Shown piece after piece: positions 23,320-32,299 of a stretch of DNA of 33,404 nucleotides. The stretch comes from Planctomycetota bacterium (lineage in GTDB: Bacteria > Planctomycetota > Phycisphaerae > Phycisphaerales > UBA1924), in NCBI GenBank assembly GCA_024276195.1, contig JAJRXR010000038.1, positions 1 through 33,404 on the forward strand, read 5' to 3'. The notes beneath the pieces are model-generated. The model worked only from the letters and a program-made list of their open reading frames with translations, searched no databases and was not told where the DNA came from. The position numbers were made by a program, and so were the translations under genes. Positions within the stretch are counted from its first letter, which is position 1; each line of letters opens with the position of its first letter.

Positions 23320-23886
23320 TTGAGCGGGACGTTCGCCGGGATCGGCGGCCTGTGGTTGCTGTTCACGTTCGCTCCGCGCCGCTTGGACTGGGGTGTCTGC
23401 GACAAGTGTGGCTTTGACCTCCACGGGCTCGATCGCGATCCACGATGTCCAGAATGCGGCGTCCAGGGCCAGCCGAGAGTGCGAGCGAGCACTACGGGTG
23501 AGTGGGCTCTGGCGGTCGGGCTCCCGACGGCGGGCGTACTCATCGCAATGAGCGTGATCTACATTCTGGTGCTGTACCCGGCCATCGACCTCATCGGCGC
23601 CATGATCTTCGTGGGCATGGCGGGAATCGTACCGGTCGCGGGCGCTTTGGTGCTCTCCCCTGTCATGGCGACCTGTCACCCGTTTGCGGTCAGCGTTGCG
23701 ATCACGTTCGGCGGGATCGGGACGGTGATCGCCAATCTACTCCTCTCACTCTCGGTGTTTGTCTGGAACTCTGACGCGCTCGCGGGGCTTGCGGTTTTCG
23801 GCTTTCCTGTCCTGGGTATTCCATCGTTTGGATTGGGTGTGTTCCTCGCGAGTGTCATCATCGTCCTGGCTACACTGCGCCGCTGA
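23320..23886 (+). CDS. Zinc-ribbon membrane protein
   Basis: 188 residues from TTG 23320. An N-terminal hydrophobic segment leads to a zinc ribbon, CDKCGFDLHGLDRDPRCPEC (Cys27, 30, 43, 46), then four hydrophobic helices to the end. This plan, with CGFDL-x-GL, is frequent in planctomycete membrane proteins of unknown function. The true start is unsure. No ATG lies between the fahA stop and here; a CTG at 23296 has AAAGGA 9 bases upstream and would give a fuller first helix. It is 42 bp after fahA; a link in function is not evident. Confidence 0.72.
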   Translation: MSGTFAGIGGLWLLFTFAPRRLDWGVCDKCGFDLHGLDRDPRCPECGVQGQPRVRASTTGEWALAVGLPTAGVLIAMSVIYILVLYPAIDLIGAMIFVGMAGIVPVAGALVLSPVMATCHPFAVSVAITFGGIGTVIANLLLSLSVFVWNSDALAGLAVFGFPVLGIPSFGLGVFLASVIIVLATLRR

Positions 23887-23908
23887 TGGCTTACGCGGCC
23901 TCACCGTC

Positions 23909-25207
23909 TCAGGTCTCTTGCGCCCTGAACATTGCCAGCACCGCCGAGTGGGTGTGCAGGGCGCCCCGCCCCCCGGCGGGCGCGATCTGGGCATTGGCAA
24001 ACACCCCGCACAGGGGCATGACGGGCTCGTCGGGATCGACCTGCTGGCCCATCTTGGCCTTGATCTCGCCCGGGGGGTCGTCGCGGAAGGCTCGCTGGAC
24101 CGCGAGCACGTCGTGCGACTCATCGCCAAAGAACGATCGCCCGCGCCCGGCGCACGTCAGCAGCAGCGCGCCCAGCGGGCGCTCACGCAAGCGCTGGGCG
24201 TCGAGGAGCATGAGCAGATCCTCGCTGGCGGTCCGCCGATCGCGCAGCTGGAGCTGGATGGTCTGCCCGGCGCGCACCAGGTCCGCAACCGCGACGGCGT
24301 TGGAATCCTCGTCCACGCCCGTGACGGAGCGGATGAGAAAGTCGCCGCGCCCGAAGCGGTCTTTGTACTCGTCGATGACGCGCCCGATGAAGAGCCCGCC
24401 GGGCAGCAGGCGGCGTTGGTCCTCGCCCAGGGCCGACGCGGCGTCGCGGATCGCGCCCAACGCCGGGCGCCCGCCGAGTTCGAGGATGAGGTTCTTGCGC
24501 GCGCGCGTGATGACCATCGGATCGGCGAAGGGCGTACACCCCTGGCTCACGAGCGTGTCCACGCGCAGATTCTCGCTGTGGATCGAGATCGCGACCGCGC
24601 CCTCGCGCGCTACGTCATCATCGAGCACCATCACGCCGCTCCCGGGCGATTTGGAGGACGCCGACAGGGCGCCGAGCACGGGGGGCGCCTCGCCCCAGCC
24701 CGCCTCGGCGTGGACGCGCGACAACGCCGGGAGCAGCTCGCCCGTGAGCGTCGATGAGCTGTCACCGAGCACGATGCTGGCGCGCAGCGTGGACAGATCG
24801 CCCATCGCGCCGCGCAGAGCGTCGTCGATCCCCGGGGGCGGCGTCGCCAGCACCTCGCGCGAGATCGCCTGCACCTCGGCGCCCGGGATCCAGCCCGCCA
24901 GCACGCTCAGGCCCGTGCGCCGCTCGTACGCGTCGAGTCCGCCCAGCACCGCCCCGCTGGTCAGCCCGATCAGACGCTTGGGGTTGAGATCACGCCGAAT
25001 CCTCGACGCGACGGCTGCCAATAGCGGCCCGTGCGACGCCGTCGCGAAGACCACCGCAAAGTCAGGCTCCCACGAGGGCCCGCCCCGGCGCACAGAATCG
25101 GCGATGAGTCGCTCGCACGCCTCGGCGGCGGCGCGGTCGGCGCTGCCCGCGGGCGAGACGCCCGCGCTGAACAGGATGCCCGAACTCGATGGCTGACCCG
25201 GCGTCAT
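23909..25207 (-). CDS. FIST domain signal-input protein
   Basis: 432 residues, soluble. The FIST N-terminal domain covers about 45-235 (DFAVVFATASHG, LIGLTSGAVLGG, ASIVLGDS, APPVLGALSAS, GAVAISIHSENLRVDTLVSQGC). The FIST C-terminal domain runs to about 425 (FLIRSVTGVDEDSNAVAV, LQLRDRRTASEDL, GALLLTCAGRGRSFFG, VMPLCGVFANAQIAPAGG). FIST modules are thought to bind small ligands, possibly amino acids, in signalling proteins. Here no kinase, cyclase or receiver domain is attached, so output must come from a partner. The next gene on the same strand, upstream in transcription, starts 37 bp away. Confidence 0.88.
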   Translation of the reverse strand: MTPGQPSSSGILFSAGVSPAGSADRAAAEACERLIADSVRRGGPSWEPDFAVVFATASHGPLLAAVASRIRRDLNPKRLIGLTSGAVLGGLDAYERRTGLSVLAGWIPGAEVQAISREVLATPPPGIDDALRGAMGDLSTLRASIVLGDSSSTLTGELLPALSRVHAEAGWGEAPPVLGALSASSKSPGSGVMVLDDDVAREGAVAISIHSENLRVDTLVSQGCTPFADPMVITRARKNLILELGGRPALGAIRDAASALGEDQRRLLPGGLFIGRVIDEYKDRFGRGDFLIRSVTGVDEDSNAVAVADLVRAGQTIQLQLRDRRTASEDLLMLLDAQRLRERPLGALLLTCAGRGRSFFGDESHDVLAVQRAFRDDPPGEIKAKMGQQVDPDEPVMPLCGVFANAQIAPAGGRGALHTHSAVLAMFRAQET

Positions 25208-25243
25208 GGCGCCCCAAGCGTAGAGGGGCGCACCGCCCGAGGG

Positions 25244-26926
25244 TCAGTCCGAGGGGGCGTTTGCGAACGCGCTGGTGTCGAGCACGTCCACGCGCTCGGG
25301 GCGGATGATCCGCAGGTTCAGGGCATCGTCGTCCGTGGTCGAGCCGATGATCCCCACGATCTGGCCCAGGCGCCCGTCCAGACGCTGGCCCTGCTCCGGG
25401 CGGACATACCCGATGGTGCGCGGCCCCGTCAGCGGATCAATGCTCAGCACGCGGTACATCAGCGGCAACCGCTTCCCGTTGTACACCGCGCTCGGGGCGA
25501 GGCGTCCGACCATCGTGTACGAACGACCGGCCTGCCACGTGCGCACGCCCGAGGCGATCGCGTCGTCGCGGGTGTCCGCCTCGCGCAGGGCCGCGTCGAG
25601 CGCCCGGCGCTGGTCGCGGGTCTCGATGCGCAGCTCCAGCCATGTGATGCGCCGTCGCACGGCGTCGAGGATCTTTTCGTCCTCGCCGCTCGCCTCGGAG
25701 GCCCGGAGCGTTCGCTGGTATTCGGCGTACAACTCATCGAGCGCCTCGTCGAGCGCCTCGCGCGGCAGACGCCGGACGGACGTCAGCGCGACCTCAAGAT
25801 CCTCGATCGAAGCAGGCTCCGGCGCCAGCACCGGCTGCGGGGCCTCGGCGGGCGCTTGCTCGCTGATCTCAATGGCGGGATAGAATGGGCTTGCGTTCTC
25901 CTGAAACTCGTCCGGCGGGAAGACGGTCGGGACGTAGTTCCCCGCGTCGATCAGTTCCTCGAGCGTCGGCTGAGCCAGCACATCATCGAAGACATACTCA
26001 TGCGTCTGCTCCTGCCCGGGGAGCACCATCGGCTCGAGCAGGGAATCGGAGGCGCCGGGCGCATGGTTCTTGTCGTCGGCGCCGCCGGTGACCCACCCGC
26101 CAGAGCCCGTGCTGATCGCGTCATCCGTCAGCTCGACAACATCACCCGAGCCTTCCACGCGCCCTTGCTCGATCGGGGCTTCAACCACGACCGCCTCGGC
26201 GGGTTCGCTTGTCTGCGGGCTCGTGATCGGCTCGATGGCGTTGTTGGACTGGTTGTTCAGGATCTCGGTCGCTTCGGAGAGAAGCACCGCCTTCTCGACG
26301 GGCACGGGCGAGGCGCCGGGGATGGCGCTGAGCGCCTTGAGGTGCGCCGCGGCCTCGGCGGGTGTTGCGTCGCGGATGAACTCGAGTTTGATGTACGCGT
26401 AGGGCGGCTCGGGCGCGACGGGCGGGCGCGGCGCCTTCACGCGGAAGGCCGCGACCTCGTTGTTGGCGCCGATCTCACGCTCGATCACCTCCAGGCGCGT
26501 CCCGGCGGGCACCGCCTCGGAATACAGCGACCGCCAGCTCCCGGCGATCCCCAGGATCGCGCTGGGCGCGCGCAGGCGGCTGGGCGATGTCAGCTCGATC
26601 GTTCGCTCATCAATGATCCGCGCGTCCGCAGCGGGGACCAGCGCCGGCACGCCGAACGGGTAGACCACCCTCGCCCACTGGTCCGAGCGCCCGTCCGTCC
26701 GGAGCACGTCGCCCGTGTCCAGGCTCGCGACCTTGTAGAACCGCTCGAAATCATCACACCGGACCGGGGAAGCGTCCTTGGTGACGACCACCCAGCGGGG
26801 GGCTGAATCTTCGATCTGGGCCTGGGCTGGTGTTGCGAGGGCGCCAACTGCGAGCGCGGCGCAGGCCAGCAGGGCGCGAACGGGTGAACGAACAGTGTTC
26901 TGGGGTCGGGTGGGGGCTCGACGCAC
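25244..26926 (-). CDS. Secreted protein with N-terminal SH3-like domain and coiled coil
   Basis: 560 residues. I chose GTG 26926, which has GGAGGA 6 bases upstream and gives a signal peptide ending near ATPAQA-Q; an ATG ten codons earlier lacks a ribosome site. After the signal comes an SH3-like segment (about 42-105: PRWVVVTKDASPVRCDDF, YKVASLDTGDVL, WARVVYPFGVPALVP) and a second beta-rich region to about 200. A long acidic, Pro-rich low-complexity stretch covers about 225-370. A predicted coiled coil follows (LDEALDELYAEYQRTL, RITWLELRIETRDQRRAL, about 385-450), and the last 110 residues are beta-rich. SH3-like domains of exported proteins often bind peptidoglycan or protein; here the ligand is unknown. 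Confidence 0.82.
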   Translation of the reverse strand: MRRAPTRPQNTVRSPVRALLACAALAVGALATPAQAQIEDSAPRWVVVTKDASPVRCDDFERFYKVASLDTGDVLRTDGRSDQWARVVYPFGVPALVPAADARIIDERTIELTSPSRLRAPSAILGIAGSWRSLYSEAVPAGTRLEVIEREIGANNEVAAFRVKAPRPPVAPEPPYAYIKLEFIRDATPAEAAAHLKALSAIPGASPVPVEKAVLLSEATEILNNQSNNAIEPITSPQTSEPAEAVVVEAPIEQGRVEGSGDVVELTDDAISTGSGGWVTGGADDKNHAPGASDSLLEPMVLPGQEQTHEYVFDDVLAQPTLEELIDAGNYVPTVFPPDEFQENASPFYPAIEISEQAPAEAPQPVLAPEPASIEDLEVALTSVRRLPREALDEALDELYAEYQRTLRASEASGEDEKILDAVRRRITWLELRIETRDQRRALDAALREADTRDDAIASGVRTWQAGRSYTMVGRLAPSAVYNGKRLPLMYRVLSIDPLTGPRTIGYVRPEQGQRLDGRLGQIVGIIGSTTDDDALNLRIIRPERVDVLDTSAFANAPSD

Positions 26927-27021
26927 GGGTCTTCCTCCATGAATCAATCGGGGCATCGCGGGCGGGCTCGCTCTCGGAGCCTGTTCGCCTCGTCGGGCGG
27001 GGATCCATCCCCTGTCCGGGT

Positions 27022-27043
27022 CCGCTGCGAGCGCTCGCAGCGG
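27022..27043. repeat. 22-bp perfect palindrome in a divergent promoter region
   Basis: CCGCTGCGAGC followed at once by its reverse complement GCTCGCAGCGG. It sits in the 237-bp gap between the divergent SH3-like and TolC-family genes and is followed by an AT-rich TAATCATTAGAGTGT. Two-fold symmetry without a loop suits a dimeric regulator's operator. As RNA it would form a hairpin in either direction. The rest of the gap shows nothing I can name. Confidence 0.75.
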
Positions 27044-27163
27044 TAATCATTAGAGTGTACCCGCCAGATCCTCCCCGCGCGGCGCCATCTGAGGGTGTGC
27101 ACAGAGGGTATGGCCCCCATTTCTTTGACCCCCCACCCCGCCTGTTCTACCTTCCCCACGCCC

Positions 27164-29047
27164 ATGAAGCACACGAACTCAACCCGAATGTTCCCGGTCC
27201 GGAGCTGGATCGCGATCGCACAGATCGCCGGGGCGGGCGCCCTGCTCGTCGGGTGCGCCTCGCCCATTGCTCAGCGCACCGAGCAGGAGCTGCGGCGCTC
27301 GGTGATCGAATCGGCCCGGCGTGAGATCGCCGAGGCGGAGGCGAACCCGCGGCGCCAGATCACATCGCGCACCTCGAGCCTCGACGAACTCGAAATCCGC
27401 CCGGAGCACCTCGAGCACATCGAGCGCGAGTTCTCGTCGCGGGCGTACCTGGACGACCTGGCCTCGGGGGCGGGCGAAGGGGCTGACCCGATCGAGTCGT
27501 TGCTGGCCGAGGATCTGTACGGGCAGAGGCAGCGCGTGGTGGGCGTGAGCCTGGAGCGGTGTGTGCGATCGGCGGCGGAACGAAACCTGGATGTCCAGAT
27601 TGCGCGCCTCGGGCCGGCGATCCTCGAGGCGGACGTGGTCGCGGCGCAGGCCGCGTTTGACTGGCTGCTGTTCTCGAACAACCAGTGGAGCGACACGGAC
27701 CGCCCGCAGGCGGGGCAGGCGTTCTTTGGAACGACCGGCGCCATCATCAACTCGTCGCAGTCCATCACCTCGTCAACCGGCCTGCGCCGGAACCTGGTGA
27801 CGGGCGGGCAGCTCGAGGTCCGCCAGGATCTGCTGTATTCCGACGTGCGAGGCTCGTTCTTCGGGGCTTCACCCAGCCCCAACCCGGCCCAGAGCGTGGA
27901 TGTCGTCGTCGGGCTGACGCAGCCGCTGCTGCGCGGCGCGGGGTCGAGCAATGCGCTGGCGCAGGTGCGGATCGCGCAGAACGCCGAACGCGCCGACATC
28001 GCGGCCCTGCACGCCCAGCTGATCCTCACCGTCACCGACGTCGAGACGGCGTACTGGGATCTCGTGCTCGTGTACCACCAGCTCGCGATCCAGGCCCGCC
28101 TGCTCGACCGGGGCATCAAGGTCCGCGACGACATGCGCATCCGGCGCATCCAGGACGCGCGCCAAGCGCAGATCGCCGACGCGGCGGCCCAGGTCGAGCG
28201 GCGCAAGGGCGACCTGCTCGTCGCACAAACAGGCCTGCGGCGCGCCAGCGACCGCCTCAAGGCCCTGATGAACGACCCGGACCTGCCCGTGGGCTCGGAG
28301 ATCATGCTCGTGCCCGTGGATCTGGCCGTGGATGAGCCGATCGAGTTCAGCCTGCTCGACGCCGTCACCACCGCCATCGACGCCCGCCCGGAGATCCAGC
28401 AGGCGATCCTGGCGATCGACGACGCGTCGATCCGACAGGTCGTGGCGCAGAACGCGGCCCGTCCGAGGCTGGACCTGACCGGGCAGCTCTCGCTCATCGG
28501 GTTCGACGACGACATGTCCAAGGCGTACGGCAGCCTGGGCAACGGCGAGTTCCTCGACGAGTTCCTGCTCGGGATCCTGTTCGAGCAGCCGATCGGCAAC
28601 CGCGCGGGCAACGCCGGGTCTCGCAAGGCGAGGCTTGAGCGCCTCCGCGCGATCACGGGCTATCGCAGGGCGGTGCAGCAGATCGTGCTCGAGGTCAAGG
28701 ACGCGCTCGACAGCGTGGTACGGGATTACCGCCTGATCGAGCAGGCCAAGCTCTCGCGCATCGCTCAGGGCGAGGCGCTGCGGACGCTGCAGGTCGAGAA
28801 AGAGCTGACCAATCAGGGATACTCGGTCGAGCGTCTGAACCTGGAGCTGAGCCAGCAGGTGGCGCTCGCGGCGGCGGAGATCAACGAGATCAAGGCGCTG
28901 GTGGATTACAACAGCTCGATCGCCCGCCTGTACGCCGCGACGGGGACGTCGCTCGAGCGGTCGCGGATTGACCTGATCGTGCCGGACGCAAACCAGGTGC
29001 TCGACGGGAACCGGGCGCTGGACTACCGCATGCCCGAGGATGAGTGA
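27164..29047 (+). CDS. TolC-family outer-membrane efflux lipoprotein
   Basis: 627 residues. The signal peptide ends in a lipobox LLVGC with Cys31 as the likely lipidated residue. About 130 extra residues precede the first OEP repeat. The OEP core (about 145-600) has VDVVVGLTQPLLRGAG, NAERADIAALHAQLILTVTD VETAYWDLV-like helices split by short strands, and a second set with LLGILFEQPIGNRAG and a long helix ending near LELSQQVALAAAEINEIKAL. Such proteins form trimeric channels across the outer membrane and periplasm for efflux or type I secretion. No inner-membrane pump or adaptor gene is adjacent; the Lol-like ABC pair is 18 kb away and unlinked. The ATG gives the best signal peptide; one eight codons later is possible. 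Confidence 0.9.
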   Translation: MKHTNSTRMFPVRSWIAIAQIAGAGALLVGCASPIAQRTEQELRRSVIESARREIAEAEANPRRQITSRTSSLDELEIRPEHLEHIEREFSSRAYLDDLASGAGEGADPIESLLAEDLYGQRQRVVGVSLERCVRSAAERNLDVQIARLGPAILEADVVAAQAAFDWLLFSNNQWSDTDRPQAGQAFFGTTGAIINSSQSITSSTGLRRNLVTGGQLEVRQDLLYSDVRGSFFGASPSPNPAQSVDVVVGLTQPLLRGAGSSNALAQVRIAQNAERADIAALHAQLILTVTDVETAYWDLVLVYHQLAIQARLLDRGIKVRDDMRIRRIQDARQAQIADAAAQVERRKGDLLVAQTGLRRASDRLKALMNDPDLPVGSEIMLVPVDLAVDEPIEFSLLDAVTTAIDARPEIQQAILAIDDASIRQVVAQNAARPRLDLTGQLSLIGFDDDMSKAYGSLGNGEFLDEFLLGILFEQPIGNRAGNAGSRKARLERLRAITGYRRAVQQIVLEVKDALDSVVRDYRLIEQAKLSRIAQGEALRTLQVEKELTNQGYSVERLNLELSQQVALAAAEINEIKALVDYNSSIARLYAATGTSLERSRIDLIVPDANQVLDGNRALDYRMPEDE

Positions 29048-30080
29048 GAGCGCCATGAGCGCGCCAACCGACCGGATCGACGCCTGCGTTGAGCGCCTTC
29101 GCCGGGGAGCCCTGGTCGCCTTCCCTACCGAAACGGTCTACGGCCTGGGCGCTGTCGCGACGGACGAGCGTGCTGTGGCGCGCGTGTTCTCGCTCAAGGG
29201 GCGCCCGGCGCACAATCCGTTGATTGTCCATGTGGACTCGCCCGAGATGGCCCGGGCGTATGTCGCCCATTGGCCCGAGCGCGCCCAGCGCCTGGCCAGC
29301 GCGTTCTGGCCCGGCGCCCTGACCCTTGTGCTGGCGCGCAGCGGCTCGGTTCCCGATCTCGTGACGGGCGGGGGCGAGACCGTCGGCGTGCGCTGCCCGG
29401 ACCACCCCCTGGCGCTGGCGCTCATCGGGCAGCTCGGCGAGGGGCTCGTCGGCCCCAGCGCCAACCCCTCGGGAGGCGTCTCGCCCACGACCGGGGCGCA
29501 TGTGCGCGCCTCGTTCAGCGAGGACGAGGTGCTGGTGCTCGATGGTGGCCCGTGCCGCGCCGGGATTGAGTCCACCGTGCTCGACCTGACCCGCACCCCG
29601 GCGCGGGTGCTGCGCCCGGGCGTGATCGGGAGCGAGCGGATCGGGGCGGTCCTGGGCGAAGATGTCCTTGCCAGCGCCAGCGCAGCGGGCGGTGAAGTCC
29701 GCTCGCCGGGCCTGCTCGGCCCCCACTACGCGCCCAACGCCCCGGTCAGGCTCTTTGGAGATCAAACCGGGCTCGCGGAGCTGCTCCGAAGCTGCCCTGG
29801 GGGCGCCGTCGTGCTGAGCCGGTCGGCGATGGACCCAGGCCCGGACGCGCAGGTTCTGCGCCTGCCATCGGACGCCCCGGGGTACGCGGCGGCCCTGTAT
29901 TCAGCGCTCCGCGAGGCGGACGCGCTCGCCCCGGCGCTCATCGCTGTGGAACGTCCCCCGGATGCGGGCGGGGGCGGAGGTAGGGGCGGGGCGGAATCTG
30001 CCCAGGACCGGGCGATCTGGGCGGCGGTGCTTGATCGCCTGACCCGAGCGACCAAGTCTCCCGACTACCCTTCTTCATAG
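29040..30080 (+). CDS. L-threonylcarbamoyladenylate synthase, Sua5 type
   Basis: Makes the threonylcarbamoyl-AMP used for the t6A base at position 37 of ANN-decoding tRNAs. 346 residues: the YrdC domain (about 12-210) has PTETVYGLG (29-37), KGRPAHNPL (53-61), FWPGALTLVL, GVRCPDHP and GPSANPSGG. The linker SPGLLGPHYAPNAPV leads into a Sua5 C-terminal domain, so this is the long Sua5 form and not TsaC. A Gly-rich stretch (GGGGGRGG) lies near the end. The start overlaps the TolC-family stop by 8 bases (ATGAGTGA); an ATG five codons later (29055) has a better-spaced purine run. The partner genes tsaB, tsaD and tsaE are not in the window. Confidence 0.92.
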   Translation: MSESAMSAPTDRIDACVERLRRGALVAFPTETVYGLGAVATDERAVARVFSLKGRPAHNPLIVHVDSPEMARAYVAHWPERAQRLASAFWPGALTLVLARSGSVPDLVTGGGETVGVRCPDHPLALALIGQLGEGLVGPSANPSGGVSPTTGAHVRASFSEDEVLVLDGGPCRAGIESTVLDLTRTPARVLRPGVIGSERIGAVLGEDVLASASAAGGEVRSPGLLGPHYAPNAPVRLFGDQTGLAELLRSCPGGAVVLSRSAMDPGPDAQVLRLPSDAPGYAAALYSALREADALAPALIAVERPPDAGGGGGRGGAESAQDRAIWAAVLDRLTRATKSPDYPSS

Positions 30081-30140
30081 GTGCCTACTCGAGCGAGCAA
30101 ACATGCGAGCATTCAAGATGGTTTTGAACCGCTCTGCTAT

Positions 30141-30701
30141 ATGCGTGATCCGGTTTCTGCAAAACGCACTTGGGCTGAAATCACTTTCAATATAGTAGGC
30201 GCATTGGTTGCCGGTGTTGCCATCGCGTACTTCCGACCCCCGGGTTTCCCCGTATTCTGGATCGTCGCTTCGATCGGAACTGGTTGCGTTGCTGTATCGC
30301 TGGGCTGGATACTGCTGCGTTCAAGAGCCATTCGATCAAGACAGTGCATCCAAATCGACACTATCAAGGAGACAGTCAGCTTCTCTGGATTTCTTCACTG
30401 TGATCCGTGGTGGCGTCCTAGGAGCAAGACCTTCACCCTCTCTTTTGATGAGATCCGATGGGTCAATATCAGTACAAATAGTTTCGGTCAAGTCGCGATC
30501 GTTTCGGGAAAGTACGGGGCAGTTCGCATCCCCCTCGGCGCCAACGGTTTCGACCCGGAGCTTCGGGAGTTCTTCAAGCTCATTGCAGCTGAAAATGGAC
30601 AATCCAGATGGGCCATGTCTGGGATCCGTGTCGGTCTCCTACTCGGAGGGCTGGGCGTTCTCTTCGGATGGCTGGTGATCTGGCTCGCCATTCGACCGTA
30701 A
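30141..30701 (+). CDS. Hypothetical membrane protein of lower GC content
   Basis: 186 residues with two N-terminal helices (about 13-31 and 37-56) and one at the C-terminus (GLLLGGLGVLFGWLVIWLA). A soluble, beta-rich middle of about 90 residues lies between them (IQIDTIKETVSFSGFLHC, FTLSFDEIRWVNIST, QVAIVSGKYGAVRIPLG), a plan like PH-type or DUF-type membrane-associated domains. I do not recognise the family. Its GC content and codon choice are visibly lower than those of Sua5 and icd on either side, which hints at later acquisition. No clear ribosome site exists; a GTG at 30081, directly after the Sua5 stop, would add 20 residues. Confidence 0.68.
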   Translation: MRDPVSAKRTWAEITFNIVGALVAGVAIAYFRPPGFPVFWIVASIGTGCVAVSLGWILLRSRAIRSRQCIQIDTIKETVSFSGFLHCDPWWRPRSKTFTLSFDEIRWVNISTNSFGQVAIVSGKYGAVRIPLGANGFDPELREFFKLIAAENGQSRWAMSGIRVGLLLGGLGVLFGWLVIWLAIRP

Positions 30702-30804
30702 TTACCACAAGGATCTAAACCAACTTGATAAGGCCCGACTAGAGTTATTCGGGACCCCGACCCTGCCGATATCCGGCGTAGAAACTCCTCCGGAGGCCTC
30801 GACC

Positions 30805-32292
30805 ATGCCCGATCGCGTCACCATCGCCCTCGCCCCCGGAGACGGGATCGGGCCTGAGATCATGAACGCCTGCCTCGAGATTTTCAGGCAGGCGGGCGTC
30901 TCGGACTTTGTGGACTTTGAAGAGGTCGAGATGGGGCACAGCGTTTTCGCCGCCGGTGAGACGCGGGGCATCACCGACGAGGCGGTCGAGACCATCGAAC
31001 GCTACGGCGTGCTCTACAAAGGCCCCATGGGCACGCCCATCGGGGGCGGGGGCAAGTCGATCAACGTCACGCTGCGCAAGACCTTCGGCACGTTCGCCAA
31101 CCTGCGCCACTTCCAGAGCCTCCCGGGCGTGGACACGGTCTTCAGCCGCGCTGGTGTGCCGGTGGATATGTACATCGTCCGCGAGAACATCGAGGACACC
31201 TACGGCGGGGTCGAGCACCGCCTCACGAGCGACGTGGTCGAGTGCAAGCGCCTCATCACCGCGCCCGGGTGCGACCAGGTCCACGAGTTCGCGTTCCAGG
31301 CGGCCAAGCGGCTGGGCCTGAAAAAGGTCTACTGCGGGCACAAAGCCAACATCATGAAGATGACCGACGGCATGTTCCTCGACCGCTTCCGCGTGATCGG
31401 AGACGACTACCCGGACATCGAGAAGGACGACGTCATCATCGACGCGCTGTGCATGAACCTTGTCCTGCGCCCGCAGACGTACGAGATGATCGTGCTGCCA
31501 AACCTGCAGGGCGACATCGTCTCCGACCTGGCCGCGGGGCTGGTCGGGGGGCTGGGGTTTGCGCCCAGCGCCAACATCGGGGACCATATTTCGATCTTCG
31601 AGGCGGTCCACGGGACGGCGCCGGACATCGCCGGCAAGGGCATCGGCAACCCGACGAGCCTGCTGCTCTCGGGTCTGATGATGCTGCGCCACATCGGGCT
31701 GCTCAAGCGGGCCGCGGTTATCGAGAACGCGCTGCTGGCGACCCTGGAAAACAAGGTCCACACGGGCGACTTTGGTGATCCGGAGACGCCCCCGGTCGGG
31801 ACCGACGACTTCGCCAAGGCGGTGATCGACCACCTGGGCATGACGCCGAGCGAGCGCGAGGCCAAGCCGGTGCCGATGCACGATGCGTTGACGTTCATCC
31901 CGCCCGTGAGGCCGCACGTCAACGAGCTGATCCAGACGTTCACGCAAAAACGCTCGGACGTGGTCGGGTGCGACATCTACATCGCGACGACATCGCCGCC
32001 GCTGGAGCTGGCGCAGAAGCTCGAGCGTCTGGCGGTGGGCACGCCGTTCAAGCTGACGATGATCTCCAACCGCGGCACGCAGGTGTGGCCCTCGGGATCG
32101 GTGTACACGGAAGTGGTCGATTACTTCCGCGTGCGCTTCGAGCTGGAGGACAAGCACCTGATCGGGCAGATCGGTCAGGGGCCGACGATCCATATTCTCA
32201 GGCGGATCGCCGAGAAGTTCGAGATCGCGGAGTTCCAGGCGCTCAAGCAGTTCGACGGGGAGCCTGGGTTCTCGCTGGCGCAGGGGCAGTAG
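30805..32292 (+). CDS. icd: Isocitrate dehydrogenase, Thermus-type long form
   Basis: 495 residues, close to the Thermus thermophilus enzyme with its extra C-terminal domain. The decarboxylating dehydrogenase core (about 4-335) has PGDGIGPEI (11-19), the substrate loop INVTLRKTFGTFANLR, RENIEDTYGG, KANIMKMTDG, a metal-binding NLQGDIVSDLAAGLVGG and the cofactor region FEAVHGTAPDIAGKGIGNP. The tail (about 390-495: DIYIATTSPPLELAQKLERL and so on) is the added domain. It converts isocitrate to 2-oxoglutarate in the citric acid cycle. Cofactor preference, NADP or NAD, cannot be settled by eye. The ATG has GGAGG 8 bases upstream, within a small palindrome CCTCCGGAGG (30787-30796). Confidence 0.9.
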   Translation: MPDRVTIALAPGDGIGPEIMNACLEIFRQAGVSDFVDFEEVEMGHSVFAAGETRGITDEAVETIERYGVLYKGPMGTPIGGGGKSINVTLRKTFGTFANLRHFQSLPGVDTVFSRAGVPVDMYIVRENIEDTYGGVEHRLTSDVVECKRLITAPGCDQVHEFAFQAAKRLGLKKVYCGHKANIMKMTDGMFLDRFRVIGDDYPDIEKDDVIIDALCMNLVLRPQTYEMIVLPNLQGDIVSDLAAGLVGGLGFAPSANIGDHISIFEAVHGTAPDIAGKGIGNPTSLLLSGLMMLRHIGLLKRAAVIENALLATLENKVHTGDFGDPETPPVGTDDFAKAVIDHLGMTPSEREAKPVPMHDALTFIPPVRPHVNELIQTFTQKRSDVVGCDIYIATTSPPLELAQKLERLAVGTPFKLTMISNRGTQVWPSGSVYTEVVDYFRVRFELEDKHLIGQIGQGPTIHILRRIAEKFEIAEFQALKQFDGEPGFSLAQGQ

Positions 32293-32299
32293 AAGCCGG

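Noticed and set aside
32293-32299. Terminator between icd and the threonine aldolase gene
   Set aside because: Only 7 bp separate the two stops and no hairpin with a T-run is centred there.
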